A stretch of DNA of 64,000 bases from Batkoa obscura. Its lineage: Eukaryota > Entomophthoromycota > Entomophthoromycetes > Entomophthorales > Batkoaceae. The stretch spans positions 1,674,001-1,738,000 of the forward strand of contig JASVEC010000001.1 of the NCBI GenBank assembly GCA_030770535.1, in the 5' to 3' direction. The position numbers and the translations under genes are program-made. The notes under the pieces were generated by a model. It had not been told where the DNA came from and did no database searches. It worked only from the letters and a program-made list of their open reading frames with translations. Positions 46,879 through 54,967 of the stretch are shown piece by piece (position 1 is the first letter of the stretch; every line of letters begins with the position of its first letter).

Positions 46879-46976
46879 GGGGATGTTTTTTTGGCTTCAT
46901 CACTTTTTCCATTTTTTAAGCACTATTTGAGTGGAAAAATTGTTAGTAAAATCCTTAAACAAAAAAATACGTCCCC
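46879..46976 (+). mobile_element. MITE family M1, copy 10
   Basis: 98 bp, GGGGATGTTTT to ACGTCCCC, core AAGCACTATTTGAGTGG. ATAT on the left, AAAC on the right. Confidence 0.9.
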
Positions 46977-47800
46977 AAACCCCTCTTTTTTTATTTAAAG
47001 CTATTAAGAACACTAAACCAATTTGAATACTAAATCCCTACCCTACAACTCTTTTCCCTAAATCTAAAAATTTCGTTTTTATTAAGCTCTGTGGCATCAC
47101 CTTTTGCATCTCTATATCAGATAACTTTCTTTTTTTACTTCTTGTCTGTCGCGTTACAGATGGCTCCAACCACTTGTGAAAATTTTTATTCTACTGTTCA
47201 AAAAAAGTTGCGTTTTATAGTTGCGCTTCTCTGAACTATAATATAAGCTAAGTCTTTTTAAAACTCTGGACTCAGAAAGGGGAAATGCTTTATTTAAACT
47301 CAAATTAGTTTATAAACTTAATCAAAAAGTCGATTGATGAGCACATTAAGGTCTTAATCATTATTAGTCAACCATTTGATAGCCCAACATATGATATTAA
47401 CTACGTAATGCACCACTTAACATTAAGGTACAAGGCCGAAAAGTTGACCCTCAAACCCTTTGCTGTGTATTTAGTAGGAGCGGTAGATAGCCGATTTTAC
47501 TTCTGTTCTCTAAAGGGTCTCCCACTTGATAGGGAAAAAGATATTTTTATGTATAAAAAGTATTTATATTTATATTTAATTTATTTATTAGTTTAATGTT
47601 TGAATAAAACTGTACGTCCTAATCATTTACTTTGATATTATACTTTTAAGTTCTAGATGAATTACAATAGTTTGTATAATATATACTAGTAAGTAGTTAA
47701 AAGATAGAATGGCCCTTTCTAAATAACCTTCATTTTTCAATAGAACATCACCAACAAAGGTACAGAAGTGTACATTGAAATAATTTTTATTTTTAGATGC

Positions 47801-47893
47801 AGGGATGCTTTTGACTTTCATCATTTTTTCCATTTTAAACCCTGTTAAACAAAGAAAATGTTATTAAAATTTTATACAAAAATAGACATCTCT
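47801..47893 (+). mobile_element. MITE family M1, copy 11 (degenerate)
   Basis: About 93 bp; AGGGATGCTTTTGACTTTCA start and AGACATCTC end are recognisable but the central core is lost. Oldest-looking copy in the window. Confidence 0.6.
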
Positions 47894-48359
47894 ATATAAC
47901 AAATATTTGGTGTTCCAGCCAGCAATATTCTTATTTATTAAAAGCTCATAAAACTATTGTACTTATATAAAACTTAAACTTTGATGTGTTGACTCAAATC
48001 AATAAATCTTAATATTTTAAAAACATCAATCCTTTAGACAAAGCTTGCTGTTAGCTCAATGGTATCTAAAAAAATATTATCAGCAAGCACTCTTGAATTA
48101 AATACTACCTATTAATTGAGTAATTTATTTTCTTACCTCTTCTCGAATTTATCTCCTTTGTACAATTGAATCTAATGACTTCTAATTCCTCACTTTACTA
48201 TCATAAAATAATTGAAAACATAGTCATTTATAAGTGTTCAAAAAAAGGAATTATTACTTTATATTTAAAAGGAATATTAGCATTGTTTAAAAAACAACGA
48301 GTATATTTCTGAAAAACTTTAATAAACTATTGCTCCTCTAAAAAAATGATCGAAAATTT

Positions 48360-48457
48360 GAGGGTGTATTTTTGTGATTAAGAATTTTACTAACAATTTT
48401 TCCGCTCAAATAGTGCTTAAAAAATGTAAAAACTGATGAAACTAAAAAAACGTCCTC
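48360..48457 (-). mobile_element. MITE family M1, copy 12
   Basis: 98 bp, GAGGGTGTATT to ACGTCCTC, reverse orientation, with ATTT on both sides. Its right ATTT is also the first four bases of the palindromic element next to it. Confidence 0.9.
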
Positions 48458-48904
48458 ATTTATCTATAATCATAAATACAGTGTCTCTAAAAATTATCCT
48501 GAAGATTGAAGCACTCAACTTTGGGCAATCATTTCTCAATAACTAATAATCGAAAAGCATTCATTTTTTTCTAATCGTACTTATTACTGTTGTATTAGTC
48601 TGTATGTTGAATGTTGCTTTTGCATGTTTTATTAAATTAATGTAATATCTGAAACCAGCGTTAGAAAATGGAGAAATTTTTGAGCTATTCGTAAAAAAAT
48701 GACAAAAGTTTGAAATACTCTTTATTGTTATTAATAACCACCTAGATACTCATATTGTATAATTAATATAGCAGTAATAAATATAATTGGAAAAAAAATG
48801 AATGCTTTTCGATTATTAGTTATTGAGAAATGATTGCCCAAAGTTGAGTGCTTCAATCTTCAGGATAATTTTTAGAGGCACTGTATTTATGATTACAGAT
48901 AAAT
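48458..48904. mobile_element. Palindromic Tc1/mariner-like MITE
   Basis: Two arms (48458-48570 and 48792-48904) are inverted copies of each other with only a couple of mismatches over 113 bp, around a ~220-bp AT-rich non-coding centre. Inside each arm is a TA followed by CAGTG (left 48477-48483) or preceded by CACTG (right 48879-48885), the usual Tc1/mariner terminus. The core element could thus be 48479-48883, but the symmetry runs 21 bp past the TA on each side. Near-perfect arms point to recent origin. No transposase is encoded. Confidence 0.8.
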
Positions 48905-49285
48905 CAAAAACTCTATGCTTAAAACTAATTTGGGTATACTAAATTTTCAAATATTATTAATTAACTATTACCATTAGCCCCCTGTTTACATTCGATAACA
49001 AGCTAAACTATTTTATTAAATACATAAAATATTTGGTTCAAATCTAAAAATAAAGTTTTTAATAGCAATGATAGATTAGGTCCTTGATATTACATATATT
49101 GGATTTAGTGGTATGTGGGTTTGCATGATTAAACATATCGTTTTTAGGTTGATGGGAAATCAGGTAACTGTATTGTAAGATCAATAAGGGGATGAAATAT
49201 TAATTAAATAGTAGTATTGTATAATATCATTAATGAGGAATGTTGAAGGTTAGCATAAATAAAAGTAAAAGTGTAGACGAAATAG

Positions 49286-49354
49286 TATAAAAAGACCAAA
49301 ATAACTATTCAAAATTATAAAAACAAATCATCTTCTAAATCTTCTCCAGGTGAG
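49286..49354 (+). promoter_or_regulatory. Family promoter: TATA and box 1
   Basis: TATAAAAAG at 49286 and box 1 TCTCCAGGTGAG at 49343-49354, 57 nt apart. Box 2 ATCTGTGATC lies near 49406. Start codon at 49473. The block is nearly identical to the upstream DNA of member 4 at 39060-39260 in inverted orientation. Confidence 0.65.
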
Positions 49355-49472
49355 TTATACTTAGAACTACACTTACAAGTGAACATATCATACCAATTAA
49401 AAAGAATCTGTGATCTTTTATAATCAAATCTTCTAAACCTCTTAAATCTTTGAATATCCATCTTTAGTCAAT

Positions 49473-50678
49473 ATGAAATTAGCCAACATTTTAACCACTT
49501 TTATTGTCACTATGGCCGCCATTGAAGCTATGCCAGTAGAACGTCGTACTTTTGGTTTACTTAACAAGCTTAAAACGATGAAGAGTATGCATGGTGGACA
49601 TAAGAAGCCTACTGGAACTCCCAAAAACGATTCTCATAACGATAGTCACAACGATAATAATACTAATAATGCTAATAACACTAATAATAGTAGTAACGTT
49701 ACCAATAACAACAATAAGACTAATAATAATAATAATAATGCTACTAATAACAATAACAATACCACCAATAATAACAACAACACTGCTAATAACAACAACC
49801 AAATGACTAACAACAACAATAATGTTGTTAATAACCGTAATGATGTTGTAAATAATAATAGCAATGTTCTTAACAATAGTAACAGTGTCACTAATAACAA
49901 TAACAATGCTATTAATAATAGTAACAGCGTAAATAACAATAATAGTAACAGTGTAAATAACTCAAACACTATGAACAATAGCAACGCTATGAATAATAGT
50001 AACACTATGAATAACAGTAACACTATGAATAACAGTAACACTATGAATAACAGTAACACTATGAATAACAGTAACACTATGAATAACAGTAATACCAACA
50101 ACGTTAACAATTCTAATACTTCAAACAATATTAACACTAGTAACAACACTTCAAACAACAGTGATATCAACAGTGGCACTAACAGTAATACCTCAAACAC
50201 TAGTAACACCTCTAAAGACTCTTCTTCTAACAACTCTTCTAACAACTCTTCTAACAACTCTTCTAACAACTCTTCTAACAACTCTTCCTCTAAGAATACT
50301 AGTGAAAGTTCCAATAACTCGACTAGTAAAAACTCTTCTGACAATTCATCCACTAAGAATACTAGTGATAGCTCTACCAACAGCTCTTCCGATAAGAGCA
50401 CTAACAATAACTCTACCAATAACTCTACCAACAACTCAAACAGCTCTTCCAAGTCTAGTTCTAGTGAGAACAGCAAGAACAATAAAAGCAGCAGTAGCAC
50501 TGTTAATGGTCAAACTACTAGCAATGCTGAAAATAACGAAAGTAGCAGTGAAAAGAATACAGTCAATGGAGAATCCACCAGTAAAGGGCATAAACTTCAT
50601 TCCGTTACTGATAACGGTGTCACTAAAGGCGAAAAGGAAACCGAAGTTAATGGTGTGGTTACTAAAGAATCTTTCTAA
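49473..50678 (+). CDS. Secreted Asn/Ser-rich protein, VERR family member 5
   Basis: 401 aa, no intron. The signal peptide is that of members 1 and 4 with one change (MAAIEA). After VERR and TFGLLN the amphipathic segment differs: KLKTMKSMHGG replaces EFNVLKNVLGG, so the register and the K..GG.KK frame stay but charge and hydrophobicity shift. Asn/Thr repeats follow, then an 18-bp repeat (about residues 165-208, NNSNTM units), Ser/Asn blocks, and the conserved C-terminal domain ending GVVTKESF, shared with member 4. Rich in N-glycosylation sequons. Function unknown; secreted. It is the most diverged member in the N-terminal segment despite having nearly the same promoter and C terminus as member 4. 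Confidence 0.88.
   Translation: MKLANILTTFIVTMAAIEAMPVERRTFGLLNKLKTMKSMHGGHKKPTGTPKNDSHNDSHNDNNTNNANNTNNSSNVTNNNNKTNNNNNNATNNNNNTTNNNNNTANNNNQMTNNNNNVVNNRNDVVNNNSNVLNNSNSVTNNNNNAINNSNSVNNNNSNSVNNSNTMNNSNAMNNSNTMNNSNTMNNSNTMNNSNTMNNSNTMNNSNTNNVNNSNTSNNINTSNNTSNNSDINSGTNSNTSNTSNTSKDSSSNNSSNNSSNNSSNNSSNNSSSKNTSESSNNSTSKNSSDNSSTKNTSDSSTNSSSDKSTNNNSTNNSTNNSNSSSKSSSSENSKNNKSSSSTVNGQTTSNAENNESSSEKNTVNGESTSKGHKLHSVTDNGVTKGEKETEVNGVVTKESF
49965..50095. repeat. 18-bp coding minisatellite
   Basis: About seven head-to-tail copies of AACACTATGAATAACAGT encoding N-T-M-N-N-S inside VERR member 5, the central ones perfect. Confidence 0.88.
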
Positions 50679-51641
50679 TTCATTAAATAAAGCATAAATT
50701 GTAGCTTTTGATTTTTCTTGATTTTTGTTATGTTTTCATCTTTTATAAATATATATAATTACTTTAAAGCTATCTTGATTGAACATTGGATATGTGTTTT
50801 GGTTTTCATATTTATTACAATAAAATAAGGTGGTGAATTAACCTATTGTAGTTATATATTATAATTTAAACGGGTACTTTACTATATACATAAGGTGACT
50901 TTATGTAAAGTAACTATACTAAAATAACGGTTTGAAATTAAATCTGTTTGATTTTCAAGTTTAAAAAATCAAAATAACATATGGTGATGTTTTTTACCAA
51001 TAGTCCTTTTTTGCTATTTCCTGAAATTTACGAATTAATTAACTAGTATCCTGTTCAAGTTTGGATTTGTGCTAGCTAATCATCCATTTTAAGGCAAAAT
51101 TAACAAGTCTCAAATCAGTATGATAGAGCAAATAGCTGGTTATAAAATTCATCATTTGCCAGCGCACATTCGAACTTAAACAGCTACATTGGTTAAATTT
51201 TATATTTAAAAAAATGGCAGAAAAGGCCAATAAGTAAAAAACATTCCCACATATTAAACTAAAAATTCACACCATACATATTACTGTTCTAATCTAAACT
51301 TGGATTGACCATTTTTAGTTGCATTTGGGAGTATTCTTTATAACTGATTATGGAAAAACAGAGACATTTGACTTGTTTAGTTGTGAGAATTCGAAATGTG
51401 CAAAAATAGCGGTGGCCAATTAAAAGTTTCAAATCTCTCAATCCTAAATTCTATTTGAGATCCAATTGACAAAAAAGTACACTAGTCTCAACTGAGAGGT
51501 CAAATATCTCTGCTTTTTTGTAATTGGCTATAAAATACACATTTGTTGAATTTAGTCATTGACTTTTTCTATTTTTCTACTAAACAAATACGAAATTGAA
51601 AATACTCAATCCACGTTTGAATTAGGATGATAGGATCATAT
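50679..51641. other. Intergenic with foldback repeats
   Basis: No gene. It contains M2 copy 2 (51022-51206) and a further imperfect inverted repeat at about 51347-51522 (ACAGAGACATTTGAC against its inverted counterpart), possibly another decayed MITE. Confidence 0.5.
51022..51206 (-). mobile_element. Foldback MITE family M2, copy 2
   Basis: About 185 bp, inverted relative of the 19801-19982 element. Shared blocks include GTTCGAATRTGCRCTG and TTAGCTAGCACA, with TTAATTAA near one end. The two copies are diverged, so the family is old. Confidence 0.72.
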
Positions 51642-51827
51642 GGGGGTGTCCGAATTGGTTTCAGAATTTAACTAGAAATTAATCCAAATTTTAAGTTTTT
51701 AAATTTGTAAGTCTTTAATGTATGATTAGCTAAATTTAAAAAGCTTAAAATTAAATATAAAAATTTAACTTAAAGACTTATTTTATTTATTTTATTTTAT
51801 TTTATTTTATTTTTTTGATTATATGTT

Positions 51828-52188
51828 TGTGAAAGTTAGTACTCAGCAATTGGAGTTGAAAGCAGCTCTAGCTTAGTTAACTGGCCGTAAGTCAAAAGGC
51901 CTTAGTTTATGTAGCTAAGATAGACTTAAATCAATAGGAGTAATACGCAATAAGCTACGAGCTATGTAAAATAAATAGAATACAGGATATTACTATAAAA
52001 TCTACATAAGATATTATCAGAAAGATTTAGTGGCTTTATTAAAAGTAAAATATTAGGGAACAATTTAATTAAAAAGCCTTGAGCTATTATGTTGAAGAAT
52101 CTATTTTATACTCAACTAGTTTTGTAAACAAGTTAAGTGATTATTATGCGATAATCAATCACAGAGATGATGAAACGATATTTCACAG
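51828..52188. mobile_element. Solo LTR (fossil), copy 2, nested in the DNA transposon
   Basis: About 361 bp, TGTGAAAG to TTTCACA, with ATGTT on the left and GTGTT on the right as a possible 5-bp target duplication. Homologous to the solo LTR at 40709-41169 but shorter. It lies inside the transposon, about 90 bp upstream of the transposase start, so it inserted there or was carried along. No internal genes. Confidence 0.68.
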
Positions 52189-52278
52189 TGTTTTGTATTT
52201 TTTATTAAATATTCAATAGCTATATAATATATAATTATATAGTTATTTGACTTTGTTTTTTGTTAAAATAAAAACAAA

Positions 52279-53982
52279 ATGCAAGCTTTTATAACTAAAC
52301 TTCGAAATGGAATTTCTAAAAACTTTAATACGGTAGGGAGAAGCACATTATATAAACATTGTAATTCATTTACATCAATTTTAGCAACTATTCACAATTG
52401 CCCAAAGTTTATGGAATTTTATAATAAAACAAAAAAAAGAAAAGAAATATTATTAAATTTTACTATTAATAATAACAAACTTAATCAAGCAATGTATAAA
52501 ATTAGTGTTTTAAGGGAAACAGGAAATAAAAACCAACAAGTAGCATTATTATCGACTATAGCTTCAGTATATTCTTTTGATGAATGTAAAAGTTTTGGAT
52601 TTAATATAAGTAAAAATCAATATGATTATTCAAAAATAATTAATAATAATAAAATACCAACATTACGACCTACTATCAAAAATACAAAAAAAATTAAAGA
52701 TGAGCAAATCGAGATTATTATACAATATTTACTTGATAATTCAACTATTTCATCAAGATTTAGTAAAAAAAGTAATGATAAATATTCGTCAGAGAATATA
52801 TATATATTAAACAAAAGTAGAAGAATGATATACAGTAAGTATTTTAATGATTTAAAAGATAAAGCAGTAGCTAGGTCAACATTTTTCAAATATATACCAA
52901 ATAATTTTAAAAATCCAGCAAGAAAAACAGATTTATGTAATATATGTGCCCAGTATACAGTTAGAAAAAAGTTATTTGAAAATAAAATAAATACAGCGAC
53001 AGAAAATAAAGCAGAGATACAGGAATCTTTTAATAAAGAAAAAAGGTTATATAAATTACATGAATTTTGTGTTGATACTCAAAAAAACATACTTAATGAA
53101 ACTATTGAAAAATTAAATAATAGAAGTTGTATAATAATTTTAGACTTTAAACAAAATATGGAAATAGGAACGAGACCAGATCCAATAAACTTAGATCATT
53201 ATAACAAACAAGCTATATCAGTATTAGGGTTTGGCGTTTTGTATTTAAAAAACGATAAAACAATAGGCAAAGTTTATTTTGATTATTTATCTGAAATATT
53301 AAATCATGATTCAGCATATGCAGGAGATTGTTTGATTGATTTAATATCTAAAGAGCCTTTGTTTAAAAAGTTTACAAAAATTAATATATGGGCAGATACA
53401 GGATATCATTTTAAATCTCAAGAGTTTTTACATTATGTATTTGAAGAAAGTCATAAAATAAATAGTAGTTTAAATATTGATCTTAATTTTTTTGCTGAGC
53501 ATCATGGAAAAAGTATAGTTGACGGGCATTTTGGAAATCTTTCACAGTGGAAAAATAGTCTTGAAGCATTAGGTAAAATAGAAGATATTGATCAATTAAT
53601 TTCAAAATTTGAGATTTTTGTTTGTGAAAATAATAGATTTAATAACTCAACTGTCAATAATGGGAAAACAAATATAATTTTTAAAAAGTATGAAAGAAAC
53701 AAAGATACAAAAAAAATAATAAAAATAAAAGGTATTAAAAAGTATTTACATTTTATTAAACGTGGTAAAAAACTATACTGTTATCCAGTATCTGATAGAT
53801 CAAAAAAAAGCGATATAATTTCAATTAAAGTTATAGAGTCTATAGAGGATAGAAAAATTAAAAGGTCAACCCCAGCTTATCTTACAAAAATAACTGAGAA
53901 TTTAAAAGTTTCAATATTTAGTAAGCAAGTAAGTAGCTTATTAGATGATAGAAATCAATTATTAAATGTTGATATTACTTAG
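52279..53982 (+). CDS. Transposase (DDE type, Sola-like)
   Basis: 567 aa in one exon. The N-terminal third is basic and helical, with repeated short helices that could bind the termini. A CNICAQY zinc-knuckle-like motif lies near residues 219-225. The catalytic core has D289 (IIILDFKQN), D373 (NIWADTGYHFKSQ) and the block FFAEHHGKSIVDGHFG, where E407 or D415 would be the third acidic residue. The HGK..D(G).G block is familiar from Sola-like and related eukaryotic transposases, known to me from hydra and aphid elements, and not from Tc1, hAT or MULE. The C-terminal part is Lys-rich. All blocks are intact. The transcript is presumably driven from the left end of the element, now separated from the gene by a solo LTR. 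Confidence 0.85.
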   Translation: MQAFITKLRNGISKNFNTVGRSTLYKHCNSFTSILATIHNCPKFMEFYNKTKKRKEILLNFTINNNKLNQAMYKISVLRETGNKNQQVALLSTIASVYSFDECKSFGFNISKNQYDYSKIINNNKIPTLRPTIKNTKKIKDEQIEIIIQYLLDNSTISSRFSKKSNDKYSSENIYILNKSRRMIYSKYFNDLKDKAVARSTFFKYIPNNFKNPARKTDLCNICAQYTVRKKLFENKINTATENKAEIQESFNKEKRLYKLHEFCVDTQKNILNETIEKLNNRSCIIILDFKQNMEIGTRPDPINLDHYNKQAISVLGFGVLYLKNDKTIGKVYFDYLSEILNHDSAYAGDCLIDLISKEPLFKKFTKINIWADTGYHFKSQEFLHYVFEESHKINSSLNIDLNFFAEHHGKSIVDGHFGNLSQWKNSLEALGKIEDIDQLISKFEIFVCENNRFNNSTVNNGKTNIIFKKYERNKDTKKIIKIKGIKKYLHFIKRGKKLYCYPVSDRSKKSDIISIKVIESIEDRKIKRSTPAYLTKITENLKVSIFSKQVSSLLDDRNQLLNVDIT

Positions 53983-53983
53983 A

Positions 53984-54141
53984 TTATTGATAGCTAAGTT
54001 AATAAATAGTCAAAGAGCAAGTAGTTGTAATAATAAGTAAAAACTATTAATACACTGCTTGTATTACATAGGGATGGTTAATTATAGTTTTGGGGCTAAC
54101 CACTCCCTCCCATGCAGCTATTTATTAACTTAGCGATATAT
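53984..54141. repeat. Inverted repeat after the transposase gene
   Basis: GATAGCTAAGTTAATAAATA at about 53990 is matched by an inverted copy TATTTATTAACTTAGC near 54120. The enclosed ~110 bp include a GC-richer CCACTCCCTCCCATGC patch. It may be a transcript-end hairpin or a small nested foldback insertion. Confidence 0.6.
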
Positions 54142-54515
54142 TAATAATGTAATTATAACATTAAAATAATTTATTCATTTGATAGCAAATCTGTAGTGTT
54201 GAATATAAAACAATTAATAATAAATATTTCTTAATAAAGCTATATAAAAGCATATATTTATTTACATATTACAACTTTGACTAATATCACTATACAGGCT
54301 ATATTAGTAAAATCTTTACTAATCCAGGAATTTATATTAAATTTAATAAAAATTCCGCTAATTGACAATATAAATTATAACAAAATAATTTAAAACTGTG
54401 TCGGGTACTTTTGGCTTTTAATAAAGAATTTATTTTTATAGAATTTTAAGCAAAGTTTTTAAAATATAAATATTTAAAAATTGGATAAAAAAATGAAACC
54501 AATTCGGACACCCCC

Positions 54516-54967
54516 ATATAGTAAAATTTTTCAATGTTTTTTTACTTTAATTATTTGCAAAATCTAAAACTATAAAATCAGAAAATCAACATTACAATTT
54601 GAAAAATTAAAAATAAAAAAATTCAGAAACTCAACTCTATTCATAACTTTTATTTAACTTTTATGAAATTATTAAAGCTCAATTAATAAATTTAAATTTT
54701 ATTTTAAAAAAAGCCAAAGGCCCAGAAAAGAGTGTATTCAATTTTTAGAAAAAAAAAGTTTAAAATCAAAAAGCTATATACTTATTAACAGTTAACTAAT
54801 ATATAAATTTATATAGGAAATACATAACACCACTACCACGCAAAATATAAATAATTAAAACTTTGAAGCTCTACTTATTATAGATCACGTTCTCGTTGAA
54901 TTATATTCTTATGAGTCTAAAACCCTTTTTAATATTATTTGTGTTGATATTACAACCTAATTTAACC
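54516..54967. other. Intergenic
   Basis: About 450 bp between the transposon end and the 3' end of the Set3-like gene; nothing else recognised. Confidence 0.4.

Larger units (their letters stand above)
45711..49285. other. Repeat-rich gene-poor region
   Basis: About 3.6 kb without a supported gene. Three M1 MITEs and a Tc1-like palindromic MITE lie in its right half. Short frames at 46192-46374 and 47408-47596 lack any supporting signal. Confidence 0.5.
51642..54515 (+). mobile_element. DNA transposon with DDE transposase, apparently whole
   Basis: Perfect 22-bp terminal inverted repeats at 51642-51663 and 54494-54515 (outer bases GGGGGTGTCC) are flanked by ATAT on both sides (51638-51641 and 54516-54519). 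One uninterrupted 567-codon transposase gene lies inside. A solo LTR sits between the left end and the gene. A 4-bp AT-rich target duplication and the transposase motifs recall Sola-type elements, but superfamily assignment is tentative. Perfect ends and an open gene suggest recent activity. Confidence 0.9.

Noticed and set aside
49343-49354. Box 1 (CCAGGTGAG) read as a 5' splice donor of a 5'-UTR intron
   Set aside because: Two of five family copies have GCGAG and one GGGAG in place of GTGAG, which would destroy the donor, so a non-splicing role is more likely; a UTR intron in some members cannot be fully excluded.
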